This document shows positions 24,601 to 32,612 of a stretch of DNA of 64,000 nt, piece by piece. Each line of letters begins with the position of its first letter. The stretch's first letter is position 1. The translations under genes and the position numbers were made by a program. The notes under the pieces are model-generated. The model saw nothing but the letters and a program-made list of their open reading frames with translations. It was not told the DNA's origin and did not search any database. The stretch comes from Paenibacillus_AR mesotrionivorans (GTDB lineage Bacteria; Bacillota; Bacilli; Paenibacillales; NBRC-103111): contig NZ_JBJURJ010000007.1 in assembly GCF_046098205.1 (NCBI RefSeq), forward strand, positions 124,001-188,000, in the 5' to 3' direction.

Positions 24601-25923
24601 CTACTTACCAATCTGTTTCTTCTTTAATTGTTTAACTGTTCCTATTGTTGTTCCTGTTGGAATGGATATGAAATGCGATTTCGAAACCCCTATTTCTTGG
24701 GACGTATATATTCCCGTATGCCCGGAGAACAAGAAACTAACTAAGCAAGCTATAAACATATAAACTGAACCACTCGAACCAAATAGTTCAATTCCCATTA
24801 TAAAGCAGGCAATAGGCGTATTGGTCGCTCCACAAAACACAGCAATAAATCCAAGGGCAGCCAAAAATGGTGCATATAAATTTAATAGTCCTGATAATGT
24901 ATTTCCTAGTGTAGCCCCAATCGCAAACAAGGGAGTTACTTCTCCTCCCTGATACCCAGTTCCCAGAGTTAAAGAAGTAAAGATTAACTTCCAAAAGAAA
25001 GCAAACGGTGACATCTCTTCTTTGAAAGAGTCTTGAATGAGTGGAACTCCCAGGCCTAAGTAGTCGCGGGTGTCGAGTGTATAAACCAACCCGATGATAA
25101 TGAGACCTCCAATCGCACTTTTAAACATTGGATTCCTGAACCATTTGCTGAATGACTTTTTCAAAGTATGGGTTAGCTCACTAAAGAATACACTTGTTAA
25201 TCCAAACAGTATGGAAGCGAATATGACTTTAACTAATATCAAAAGAGTGAGGTTAGGTACCTCTCCCATGTGGTAATGGATGTGTGGAACTCCCCAAAAG
25301 GATGTAGTGACGATATTGCCGACAAAACTGGCAACAAATGCGGGGATTAAGGCCTCGTGGGAAATGAGTCCGATAGCGAGCACCTCAAGACCAAAAACCG
25401 TACCAGCCAACGGTGTGCCGAATACGGAACCGAAACCGCCGCTTATGCCACATATAAGCAAGATTCTTCTGTCGATGGCATTTAATCGCAGCAACCTACC
25501 AAACCCCTCCGCTAAACTTCCGCCCATTTGTACAGCCGTGCCTTCTCGGCCGGCAGAACCACCGAATAGGTGAGTAACCAGTGTCCCAAACAACACTAAG
25601 GGCGCCATTCGTAAAGGTACAGCTGCATTTCCATAGTGAATTTGTTCCAGTATTAAATTATTCCCCTTTGAACTACTCTTTCCAAACTTTAAGTATAAAA
25701 AACTAACTAACGCTCCTCCAAACGGCAATAGGAACAATAACCAGGCATGCCGCATACGTAAATCCGTCACATAACTCAAACTTGTAAGAAATAAGGCGGA
25801 TGCTGATCCACATAACATCCCTACCCCAGTACCAAGACCAATCCATTTCATAAACGTAAGGATTAATGCTGTTGATACTGTTTTTTTTGAGAGATCATCC
25901 AGTTTCTTTCGAATCCTTTCCAT
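24601..25923 (-). CDS. CLC-family (CLC-F type) fluoride/proton antiporter
   Basis: A 440-residue polytopic membrane protein of the CLC family. The selectivity loop reads GSAGREGT; canonical chloride CLCs have GREGP, whereas the fluoride-specific CLC-F branch has GREGV/T. The second conserved region GYQGGEVTPLF is also present. The function call is strengthened by a fluoride riboswitch on the same strand directly upstream (25959-26048). It would export toxic fluoride from the cytoplasm. The gene sits between the arsenic operon and the arsP group without sharing their regulation. Confidence 0.9.
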   Translation of the reverse strand: MERIRKKLDDLSKKTVSTALILTFMKWIGLGTGVGMLCGSASALFLTSLSYVTDLRMRHAWLLFLLPFGGALVSFLYLKFGKSSSKGNNLILEQIHYGNAAVPLRMAPLVLFGTLVTHLFGGSAGREGTAVQMGGSLAEGFGRLLRLNAIDRRILLICGISGGFGSVFGTPLAGTVFGLEVLAIGLISHEALIPAFVASFVGNIVTTSFWGVPHIHYHMGEVPNLTLLILVKVIFASILFGLTSVFFSELTHTLKKSFSKWFRNPMFKSAIGGLIIIGLVYTLDTRDYLGLGVPLIQDSFKEEMSPFAFFWKLIFTSLTLGTGYQGGEVTPLFAIGATLGNTLSGLLNLYAPFLAALGFIAVFCGATNTPIACFIMGIELFGSSGSVYMFIACLVSFLFSGHTGIYTSQEIGVSKSHFISIPTGTTIGTVKQLKKKQIGK

Positions 25924-25958
25924 GCCAAATCACGCGTCCCTTCTAGGAATTAGCGCCA

Positions 25959-26048
25959 AAAAACAAACAGACTCCTACCAGGGAATATGGATTCTCTGGT
26001 AGGAGTCATTAGCCGTTCGGCGGTTATGGCGAACTCCATCGCCTATTC
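25959..26048 (-). ncRNA. Fluoride (crcB) riboswitch with overlapping terminator
   Basis: Read on the minus strand, the aptamer (about 26048 down to 25996) shows AGGCGATGG, GTTCGCCAT, then AACCGCC...GGC and TAATGACTCCTAC, the conserved order of the crcB motif including its pseudoknot strands. The 3' end TGACTCCTACCAG pairs with CTGGTAGGAGTC to make a long stem followed by TGTTTGTTTTTT (about 26007-25957), a terminator that is exclusive with the aptamer. Fluoride binding should therefore switch the CLC-F gene on. Confidence 0.93.
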
Positions 26049-26163
26049 AACTAAAATACATTTTACTCGGTTGATTTATTACAGTCAACAGAATATCCAT
26101 GATTATTTGTCTACGCCGCCCCACGAATCGGTCGCTCAATTCAATATGTGTCAGAAACATACT

Positions 26164-26198
26164 GGAAGAGAGTCTGCTGTTGCTGCAGGCTCTCTTCC
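26164..26198 (-). terminator. Hairpin after the acetyltransferase gene
   Basis: GGAAGAGAG and CTCTCTTCC with an inner CTGC/GCAG form a long stem just past the acetyltransferase stop codon. There is no good T-run on either side, so it may protect the transcript end or be a weak terminator. Confidence 0.4.
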
Positions 26199-26210
26199 CA
26201 TGTCTCGGCA

Positions 26211-26696
26211 TCATAGGAGCTTTTCCATTGCCATGATATCAATATACTGGCCATCCAATATTCCTTGCTTCTCAAAAATTCCGACCTTCCGATAGCCAGC
26301 CTTGTGGTAGAGGGATTGTCCTGGTTCATTATGGGGAAAAGTAAACAAGACAATTTTGTAGAACTGATGGGAGCGCGCTACCTCATCCAGCTCTTTTAAG
26401 AGAGCCGTTCCAATCCCCTTGCCTCGATGGCTTCTCGAAATATAGACGGATAAGTCTGCAACACCACTGTAAGCACACCGGTGAGAATAGGGATTCAAAG
26501 ATGCCCAACCGACAATTTGATCTTCAACTTCCGCGACAAGTACGGCATAACGTCCTTGATGAGCTTCCATCCATTCGTTCATATATACCGCGTCTTTAAC
26601 TGACGATTCCAGCGTAGCAATGCGATCCTCAATACCCATATTATAAATAGCTAACATCGCTGCTGAATCTGCAGTTTTTGCCAATCTGATTTTCAT
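26211..26696 (-). CDS. GNAT acetyltransferase, ArsN-like
   Basis: A GNAT N-acetyltransferase of 161 residues with the acetyl-CoA loop RSHRGKGIGTALL and the final strand NEPGQSLYHKAGY. Its features, including ADLSVYISRSHRGKGIG and the FEKQGILDG region, recall ArsN1 proteins that acetylate arsinothricin or related organoarsenicals; context beside arsP supports this. Phosphinothricin-type acetyltransferases look alike, so the substrate is inferred. Start at 26696 is chosen because GGGGGTGG lies 6 bases upstream; the frame is open 8 codons further. Confidence 0.72.
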   Translation of the reverse strand: MKIRLAKTADSAAMLAIYNMGIEDRIATLESSVKDAVYMNEWMEAHQGRYAVLVAEVEDQIVGWASLNPYSHRCAYSGVADLSVYISRSHRGKGIGTALLKELDEVARSHQFYKIVLFTFPHNEPGQSLYHKAGYRKVGIFEKQGILDGQYIDIMAMEKLL

Positions 26697-26730
26697 AAGA
26701 ACCACCCCCAAATCATCCACTAAACAGCCA

Positions 26731-26904
26731 TTAGCTGCTTTTGTTCCCGCAACAATCCGACTTTAAATCTGCAAAGACGGATTCACTACCTTCCTTGTTT
26801 TCGCAGCAACCTGATGTGGATTGAGGCTTGACCTCCTCGATTTGAATATTGCAGCAGGAAGAATCATTATTTTTATTCGCAAATAAATTCTTAAGGATAC
26901 TCAT
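26731..26904 (-). CDS. 57-residue vicinal-cysteine peptide next to arsP
   Basis: A short gene with AGGGGAGGTG 8 bases before ATG. The product has three Cys-Cys pairs at regular intervals (SSCCN, SGCCE, SDCCG), each able to bind As(III). It lies 15 bases downstream of arsP and 34 bases upstream of the acetyltransferase, on the same strand, so the three form one transcript. It may be a soluble arsenic scavenger or donor for the ArsP permease. I know of no firm family name. Confidence 0.75.
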   Translation of the reverse strand: MSILKNLFANKNNDSSCCNIQIEEVKPQSTSGCCENKEGSESVFADLKSDCCGNKSS

Positions 26905-26919
26905 GTTCATTCACCTCCC

Positions 26920-27783
26920 CTAAATAATATAGAATAACATTCCAGATAAAGTGGCCATGGTGATGACAGAAATAATGAAGGCAACGACCAGCCGTTTTTT
27001 AAAAATAGAGTTAAGTAGGGTGATCTCCGGCAAGCTGGCTCCTGCCGAGCTAATCATTAGGGCCATTACCGGTGCAATTGCCATCCCCTTCATAATGAGG
27101 ATTTGTGATATCGGAATCATCGTCGATAAGCGAATGTACAAAGGAATACCTATTATCGCGGCCACAGGGACTAACCACCATTGCTGTCCTCCGAACGTAT
27201 TCGAGATCCATTCCGTAGGAACTGCGCCATGAATAATAGAGCCAATTGCTGCTCCAATGATCAAATAAGGGTATACACTTTTCATTAAAACAAAGGTTTC
27301 CCGGAGGGCTCCCTTAAGGCTAAATCGTTTCGTCTCTTCATTAAATCCCTTCATGACTACCTGCTTAACTGCTGATTCAAAGCCAAGTTTTTCTAAGGTG
27401 AATCCAATAATAACGGAAAAAACGGAGGTTATTACTGTAAATGCAACGGCAACTTTTATTCCCAAAATAGCACCCATTAGTGTGATAATGGTTGGGTCAA
27501 GGACAGGAGACGAGAAGAGGAAGACCATAACGACTCCAAAACGGATTTTTTTGTTCAACAGGTTTACGACTACTGGAATTGTGGAGCATGAACAAAAAGG
27601 AGTTATGAAAGCTAACAAAAGAGCTGCTGCGGTTCCCGGGACGGGATTCCTTCCGGATAAGTATCGTTGCATTTTATCCCAGGGAATAATTCCTTGAAGA
27701 AAACTAATAAGAAACGAAATGAGCACAAACAGTACGGTAAGTTCCAATGCAATGGCTAAGAAGTCTTTGATTATTTGCCACAT
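26920..27783 (-). CDS. arsP: ArsP-type permease (organoarsenical efflux)
   Basis: A 287-residue membrane protein with eight or so hydrophobic segments and the hallmark TPFCSCSTIP (vicinal-type cysteines in a membrane helix) near residue 60. ArsP proteins export trivalent organoarsenicals such as methylarsenite; wider permease relatives (DUF318) have unknown roles. GGAGGAG precedes ATG. A TTGCAAGTTGCAA element lies 25-35 bases upstream, matching elements around the divergent marR/methyltransferase promoters, so one MarR protein probably controls this unit too. Confidence 0.85.
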   Translation of the reverse strand: MWQIIKDFLAIALELTVLFVLISFLISFLQGIIPWDKMQRYLSGRNPVPGTAAALLLAFITPFCSCSTIPVVVNLLNKKIRFGVVMVFLFSSPVLDPTIITLMGAILGIKVAVAFTVITSVFSVIIGFTLEKLGFESAVKQVVMKGFNEETKRFSLKGALRETFVLMKSVYPYLIIGAAIGSIIHGAVPTEWISNTFGGQQWWLVPVAAIIGIPLYIRLSTMIPISQILIMKGMAIAPVMALMISSAGASLPEITLLNSIFKKRLVVAFIISVITMATLSGMLFYII

Positions 27784-27805
27784 GATAAATCTCCTCCAAT
27801 TTAAT

Positions 27806-27818
27806 TTGCAAGTTGCAA
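27806..27818. promoter_or_regulatory. MarR-type operator upstream of arsP
   Basis: TTGCAAGTTGCAA, the same element as in the marR/methyltransferase intergenic region. It overlaps the expected arsP promoter. Confidence 0.6.
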
Positions 27819-27844
27819 GTATATAATAAAAAGAAATGGGATGA

Positions 27845-28294
27845 TTATCCCATAGGCTTACAACACAGGGGTGATTTACTCATGCTTTCGTTCAAAAGGA
27901 GGATAGAACGAATGACGGTGTCGCGCTCAAAAGCATTCATCTTTTCAAAAACATCGTTGAAAAAAGCATTCATCTGCTGGTCTATGGTAGTCGCAATAAA
28001 TTTCCCTTCGGGAGTCAGACTCAGCAAATAAACTCGGCCATCCTCCGATGATGGGGTTTTCTTCACTAAGTTTTGTTTAATCAGCGATTGAATCTGCCGG
28101 CTAAATGTAGTGATATCAATACCAAGTGTATCAGCGACTTGCTGCATACTGGGTTGGTGTTGGCGATCCAATTCATACAAAATGTGACTTTGAGCTATGG
28201 AAATTTCAATGCCACCAGTGGTACAGCAGTTCTTATTGAGCAGGCCCAGCCGCCGACCCATAATTTGAAACATTTCACGTAAGTTCTGTTCCAT
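27845..28294 (-). CDS. MarR-family regulator with vicinal cysteines (first)
   Basis: A 149-residue winged-helix protein: MQQVADTLGIDITTFSRQ is the recognition region and EDGRVYLLSLT the wing. Unusually it has NKNCCTTGG near the N-terminus and LCCKP at the C-terminus, suggesting direct sensing of As(III) or another thiophilic ion. ATG at 28294 has GAGGTGAA upstream. It is divergent from the methyltransferase gene, and TTGCAA-type operators lie between them and before arsP. Confidence 0.78.
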   Translation of the reverse strand: MEQNLREMFQIMGRRLGLLNKNCCTTGGIEISIAQSHILYELDRQHQPSMQQVADTLGIDITTFSRQIQSLIKQNLVKKTPSSEDGRVYLLSLTPEGKFIATTIDQQMNAFFNDVFEKMNAFERDTVIRSILLLNESMSKSPLCCKPMG

Positions 28295-28330
28295 TATTTT
28301 CACCTCGTAATGAAGTTATAGCATTATTAT

Positions 28331-28372
28331 TTGCAAATTGCAACTTTATTTTTTATTGTTGCAATACGCAAC
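28331..28372. promoter_or_regulatory. Paired MarR-type operators in the divergent region
   Basis: TTGCAAATTGCAA (28331-28343) and GTTGCAATACGCAAC (28358-28372) lie 14 bases apart between the divergent marR and methyltransferase genes. Together with the arsP element they define a small regulon. Confidence 0.6.
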
Positions 28373-28449
28373 TGTTGCGTGTTACATTTTAAATGTGAGT
28401 ATTAAATGCATACAAAGAAATTCACTATAGCTCGAAGGAGAGTGTAACG

Positions 28450-29253
28450 ATGAAAAGAAAAGGTATCCATGTCCCCACTATTGAGGATACAGTAGAAATT
28501 AGTGGGATTGAAACCTTGCATCCCGGAGGTTTTGAACTGACCAAGCGGACCGCAGAAATTGCAGGGCTAAAGAGTGGCATGCAGGTATTAGATGTATCCA
28601 GCGGAAGAGGGACGCAAGCTCTATTTTATGCTGAATACTATGATGTTCATGTGACGGGTATTGATATCTCTGAGAAGATGATTCAATCTGCAGAAGAGAA
28701 TGCCCGGCGATCCGGTATGACAAACCGAGTTTCTTTTAAACTTGGGGACTCCCAGGCACTACCCTTTCTGGATAACACCTTTGATGTGGTCATTAATGAA
28801 TGTGCAGTTGGAATTCCGGATGATTCACAGCAGGTTCTAAATGAGATGGTCCGGGTTGTAAAGCCTGGAGGAAGAATGGTAATCCATGAATCAATATGGA
28901 TGAAAAAATTGACGAAGGTTGAAAAAGATGAGCTATCCGAACGATATGGCACGACTCCTTTAGAGCGTGAGGAATGGGATCTCATGTTAAGGAGAGCAGG
29001 TGCAGTTAACTTGATTGCGGAGCATGAGGAATGGTCTAAGCCGGAGAAATTTTGGAAGGTGAGAAAAAATCGGGACGTGACCCATCATTCCAAACTGCTT
29101 ACCTTGCCTGAACGGCTGGTTACTTTGAAGCGAATTCTGCAAAAGCACGGGGTTAAGGGTATTCGAAAAGCATTAGAAAACGAAGAGAAATTTTTTGGAG
29201 CTGTATTAGATGGCAAGATCGGGTATTGTTTGTACAAAGGTGAAAAAGCTTAG
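28450..29253 (+). CDS. Class I SAM-dependent methyltransferase
   Basis: A 267-residue methyltransferase. Motif I is VLDVSSGRGTQA, motif II VTGIDIS, and the post-II region DVVINECAVG. The C-terminal third is helical and basic. It lacks the four conserved cysteines expected of the arsenite methyltransferase ArsM, so an arsenic substrate is not shown, but its location between two Cys-pair MarR genes and opposite arsP makes an arsenical or a toxic thiol compound plausible. GGAGAG lies 8 bases before ATG. Confidence 0.75.
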   Translation: MKRKGIHVPTIEDTVEISGIETLHPGGFELTKRTAEIAGLKSGMQVLDVSSGRGTQALFYAEYYDVHVTGIDISEKMIQSAEENARRSGMTNRVSFKLGDSQALPFLDNTFDVVINECAVGIPDDSQQVLNEMVRVVKPGGRMVIHESIWMKKLTKVEKDELSERYGTTPLEREEWDLMLRRAGAVNLIAEHEEWSKPEKFWKVRKNRDVTHHSKLLTLPERLVTLKRILQKHGVKGIRKALENEEKFFGAVLDGKIGYCLYKGEKA

Positions 29254-29293
29254 CTCCACAAAGAATAAACATTTTGCCGCGGTGGTGATAAGA

Positions 29294-29728
29294 GTGAATA
29301 ATATAGAACTAATATGGAATGCAGTAAGAGCGATAAACAGGAATATAGGGGCTTTGGAAAAAAGCGAAATTCTATGTTGTGGCGTAACCATTGGACAATG
29401 TCATGCCGTTTTGGAAATCGGTCTAGCTGGTGAAATTTCGCTCAATGAACTAGCACGTTTACTTAACCTTGATAAAAGCACGATGAGCAGAACGGTAAAT
29501 AACCTGGTTACGGATGAATGGGTGGAAAGGGCTACTGATTCGGAAAATAGGCGGTATGTGAAGCTAAAGCTTTCAAAAAACGGTCAAGCTCTTTATGAAA
29601 AGATTAATGATGTGTTGAATTCATATTTCGAAAAAGTAATGTATGATATTCCTGAGAACAAAAGAGAGCAGGTTGCTGAAAGTCTGACACTTTTAATTCA
29701 GTCTTTAAACAAGAATAGCTGCTGTTAG
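29294..29728 (+). CDS. MarR-family regulator with vicinal cysteines (second)
   Basis: A 144-residue MarR protein with the helix-turn-helix SLNELARLLNLDKSTMSRTV and wing SENRRYVKL. Like the first MarR it carries cysteine pairs, here ILCCGVTIGQC and a terminal NSCC. The GTG at 29294 is chosen over the longer frame from 29210, which overlaps the methyltransferase; GGTGGTG precedes it. Likely co-transcribed with the methyltransferase. It is followed by about 100 gene-free bases and repeat A3. Confidence 0.78.
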   Translation: MNNIELIWNAVRAINRNIGALEKSEILCCGVTIGQCHAVLEIGLAGEISLNELARLLNLDKSTMSRTVNNLVTDEWVERATDSENRRYVKLKLSKNGQALYEKINDVLNSYFEKVMYDIPENKREQVAESLTLLIQSLNKNSCC

Positions 29729-29826
29729 TTGTATATGTTGCGAAGGTGATATAAATAATTATCAAAAGGGCCAAATCACATTAAGCTTTTGTGGCCGGTA
29801 TTTCATCTATGTAACGACGTGAAAAT

Positions 29827-29918
29827 TTCCGTACTTTTTGGGTACCGATACCCCTCGGCTCCACTTCCCTGTCCGAAAATATCGGACAGGACCAATAAAA
29901 AAGACACATTCTCAAATA
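29827..29918. repeat. ssrA-type attachment-site repeat, class I (copy A3, left part)
   Basis: Same unit as A1 and A2 (attachment core ends at 29863; first hairpin 29868-29890), but interrupted at 29918 by a 276-base insertion. The remaining part, with the ATGTGTCTT-T-run arm, resumes at 30195-30227. Confidence 0.75.
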
Positions 29919-30194
29919 TGAACTGTGACCCGTAAGATGGACACTTTGAAAAAAGTGACCCTCTTGTGGGTCATTTGTGTTTTAATCAAATATTAGAGGG
30001 CGAGGTAGATCAAGTGGGCAAACGTAATCGAGTACTATTCTCGGAGCATGACATAAGAATGCTTGAGGCAAAACTCGGAACGATACCAATGGACATTAAA
30101 AAAGATGACCCCTGATGAATATAGGAGTCATCTGCTTGTAGCATAGAGCATGGCGGTTGCTTTTTCATTTGTCCACAAAGTGGGTTACTGTTCA
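29919..30194. mobile_element. Non-autonomous IS3-like relic inside repeat A3
   Basis: Ends TGAACTGTGACCC and GGGTTACTGTTCA are imperfect inverted repeats, with TGGACA following inside the left end and TGTCCA-like bases before the right. The element is flanked by the direct repeat ATA, and removing it restores the uninterrupted repeat as seen in A1, which proves insertion with a 3-base target duplication. Inside, a GTG frame (30014-30115) encodes MGKRNRVLFSEHDIRMLEA, resembling the start of the HTH protein of IS3/IS150-type elements, truncated after 33 codons. Confidence 0.8.
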
Positions 30195-30270
30195 ATAACA
30201 GAGATATGTGTCTTTTTTATTAGGATTTGACCCTCCAGGATTTGGAATCCCCCGTGCGTGATTAGAGGCT

Positions 30271-30397
30271 AGGGACTTCGGTTACTAAGGCCGTAACTAA
30301 TTCACCGGGAACTAATCAGGGGACTAAAACCGGAACCAATGAAAGGGAGGAATGAGGTGATGTGATGATAATCAGGTATAACGAATTAACAGAGCGG
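30271..30397 (+). pseudogene. Decayed copy of the iteron region and HTH-gene start
   Basis: The stretch has GTAACTAAT, GGGAACTAAT, GGGGACTAA and GGAACCAATGAAAGG in the same order as 5748-5800, then ATG ATA ATC AGG TAT AAC GAA with the same reading as the HTH regulator near 5815, ending after about 10 codons. It indicates that a second copy of the conjugative element's control region once lay next to repeat A3. The remainder up to 30490 shows no gene. Confidence 0.65.
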
Positions 30398-30489
30398 TGT
30401 ACATTGTTTGGTCGAAAATTCTTTGCATAACATTATGTTAACATTGTTTAAGAATATTAAACAGCCGCGGCACCTAAATTTCGCCCTAC

Positions 30490-30562
30490 TTATGATATGC
30501 TGAACCTTATCATAAGTAACGACAAGTTTTTTGTGGAAACCTCGCAGCAGGCTTGAACAGAT
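30490..30562. repeat. Repeat pair flanking the HxlR/oxidoreductase segment (left copy)
   Basis: About 70 bases starting TGAACCTTATCATAA and including CGCAGCAGGCTTG are closely similar to 32285-32358. The two copies are direct repeats and bracket the HxlR and Gfo/Idh/MocA genes. They may be ends of transposase relics, since the minus-strand translations are also alike, but I cannot name the element. Confidence 0.5.
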
Positions 30563-30610
30563 GCTTTACCAAGGCGAAATTGTAGATTGAAAAGCAATGT
30601 CTGGCCAAAT

Positions 30611-30979
30611 TCAAGGTTGATGCAAGTGTTTGTGCCCTGGCTTGTCGGTATTGACAAACCGTTTTCCCCATTCGCAAAGAGGATCGAGTACCGTCCGCAG
30701 AGACCATCCGCTATCAGTCAATTCGTAGACGACTTTGGCTGGGACCTCTGGAAATACGGTGCGAAAAATTAGTTCATCCTCTTCGAGTTCCCTTAACTGT
30801 TGGGTGAGCATTTTTTGTGTGATCGGCGAGAGCATCCGCATCATTTCCCCATTTCGCAGCGCACCTTGCTCTGCAAGCAGGCAGAGGATCGCCGTCTTCC
30901 ACTTACCGCCGATCCGCTCCAGCGTCGCTTCGGTCGGGTTGTGAACCGTCTTTTTGGGGCTCTTGTCATCAGAATTCAC
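30611..30979 (-). CDS. HxlR-family transcriptional regulator
   Basis: A 122-residue winged-helix regulator with the HxlR signature: ERIGGKWKTAILCLL, LRNGEMMRMLSPITQKMLTQQ and the wing PAKVVYELTDSG. Start is GTG with CGAGGA upstream. It is divergent from the oxidoreductase gene and probably controls it; an inverted GTACC/GGTAAC element sits between them. HxlR proteins often sense electrophiles or redox state, but this one has a single cysteine. Confidence 0.88.
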   Translation of the reverse strand: MNSDDKSPKKTVHNPTEATLERIGGKWKTAILCLLAEQGALRNGEMMRMLSPITQKMLTQQLRELEEDELIFRTVFPEVPAKVVYELTDSGWSLRTVLDPLCEWGKRFVNTDKPGHKHLHQP

Positions 30980-31020
30980 CTTGTCATCCTCGTGTGTTAT
31001 GATCAGCTACCTCCTTTATC

Positions 31021-31036
31021 GTACCTATTTGGTAAC
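31021..31036. promoter_or_regulatory. Putative HxlR operator
   Basis: GTACC, five bases, GGTAAC: an imperfect palindrome of the GTAC type known for HxlR-like regulators, located between the divergent genes. A related GTACTT lies 20 bases further on. Confidence 0.4.
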
Positions 31037-31134
31037 TATATTACGGAAAAGTGCGTACTTTTTTGATTCGATTATATCGTTTATATTCTTTCTTGTCAGT
31101 ATGATGGTCGAATCGGTTAAAGGAGGAGAACAAA

Positions 31135-32241
31135 ATGGATAAGAAAAACAACCGATGGGGCGTAGGAATCATCGGCGCGGGCGGTTGGGGCGGATTGGCA
31201 CATGTCCCGGCGCTCTTGATGCTTGAGACATGCGAAGCTAGGGCCGTGACAGGAACACGGGTGGAGAGTGCGCGGACAGCGGCGGAGCTCCATGGCATCG
31301 AACGTTACTATACAGATGCTCTGGAGATGGCGAAGCAGCCCGACGTTGACATCGTGGCAGTAACGGTGAAAGTGCCGGAACACGATCAGTTGATCAGGTT
31401 AGCGACTGAAGCCGGAAAGCATGTATACAGCGAATGGCCGCTTGCACGGAACACTGGGGAGGCGGAAGCACTTCTAGCGCTTGTGGAGGCACGGGGTGTA
31501 AAACACCTCGTCGGTCTTCAGGCCCGAGGCAATCCAACCGTCCGCTTTATCCGGGACTTAATCGCGAATAATATCGTGGGCCGTGTCCTGGCGGTAAATG
31601 CCGAGGTCAAGCTGCCGGCATTCCCGACGACCAATGGGAACGTGGATTTGGCACATGTCTATCTTTTGGAAGAGTCTAATGGGGCCGATCAACTGACCAT
31701 CGGGGCGGCGCACGTGCTCGATTCGATTGAATTTATGGTGACACCCTTTACTGAGGTGTCCGCATTATTAGCTACGCAATACCCGGAGGTGAATGTACTG
31801 GAGACTGGTACAACGGTACGGGCGAATGCACCGGATCATGTACTAGTTTCCGGGAAATTGGCCCAGGACGCGCTTGTATCGGCACAATTCGTTAATGCCG
31901 GCTCGCCTGGCTTCACTCTGAGGATAATAGGAACCGCAGGTGAACTGGTCGTAACGCCGCGGGATGGGTTGATGTTTCAGATGGACCGGCTAAACCTTTG
32001 CCTAATTAGACCGTACGTGGAATCCGAAATGCTCGAAACACCAAAGTCCTATGCTTCCAAGAGTATGGGGGATATACCACCAGGACCGGAGCACAACGTT
32101 GCTCATCTCTACGCTTTATTCGCCGAGCGGCTTGCCGGAGGCGAAGGGGAGTACCCTTGCTTCAAACAGGCAGTCAGGGTGCATCGCCTGATGGACGCCA
32201 TCCGCAAGGCCTCCGCATTAGGCGTTCGTCAAATCGTGTGA
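31135..32241 (+). CDS. Gfo/Idh/MocA-family NAD(P)-dependent oxidoreductase
   Basis: A 368-residue oxidoreductase with an N-terminal Rossmann motif GIIGAGGWGG, the family VYSEWPLARN loop (EKP-like, with Pro but Trp for Lys) near residue 100, and the C-terminal beta domain. Replacement of the usual catalytic EKP lysine is notable and may change the reaction. AAAGGAGG lies 9 bases before ATG. Higher GC than the neighbouring arsenic genes. Substrate unknown; similar fungal and bacterial proteins act on sugars or galactose-type compounds. Confidence 0.82.
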   Translation: MDKKNNRWGVGIIGAGGWGGLAHVPALLMLETCEARAVTGTRVESARTAAELHGIERYYTDALEMAKQPDVDIVAVTVKVPEHDQLIRLATEAGKHVYSEWPLARNTGEAEALLALVEARGVKHLVGLQARGNPTVRFIRDLIANNIVGRVLAVNAEVKLPAFPTTNGNVDLAHVYLLEESNGADQLTIGAAHVLDSIEFMVTPFTEVSALLATQYPEVNVLETGTTVRANAPDHVLVSGKLAQDALVSAQFVNAGSPGFTLRIIGTAGELVVTPRDGLMFQMDRLNLCLIRPYVESEMLETPKSYASKSMGDIPPGPEHNVAHLYALFAERLAGGEGEYPCFKQAVRVHRLMDAIRKASALGVRQIV

Positions 32242-32284
32242 TAGAGGCACCCTTATTAGGTACTTTAAACTTGCCGTTACAGAC

Positions 32285-32358
32285 AGCGCGGTGAACCGTA
32301 TCATAAATAGAGGCGAGCTTTTTTGGGAAAACGCGCAGCAGGCTTGGAAAGGTGCTTT
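32285..32358. repeat. Repeat pair flanking the HxlR/oxidoreductase segment (right copy)
   Basis: Direct repeat of 30490-30562 (shared TGAACCNTATCATAA, TTTTTTG and CGCAGCAGGCTTG blocks). It lies in the 370-base gap after the oxidoreductase gene, which has no supported gene. The gap's minus-strand translation, about residues ELEFDPTLQKHF to FPSLLRVFPKK, looks like a protein relic, perhaps of a transposase. Confidence 0.5.
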
Positions 32359-32612
32359 GCCGGGCATGGGTTTGGAAGGGATCACACTTGGCAGCAAAGT
32401 CAGCGCAAACGGGCCTCTGCGAGTTTTTCGGGAAAGCAAAAGCCTCACCGCTGGTTTGGAGAAAGGGGCAATTCAAAAAATGCTTTTGGAGTGTCGGGTC
32501 AAATTCGAGCTCGATTCCAGCGACTTTGTGCTTGTCCTTCATCTGGATCTGCTTCATCACTTTTACCTTGACAGAAGACCCTATCTCCACCGCTCAGGTA
32601 GGCAAACAGAAC

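Noticed and set aside
28450..29253. ArsM arsenite methyltransferase
   Set aside because: The conserved arsenic-binding cysteines are missing; only the generic methyltransferase motifs are present.
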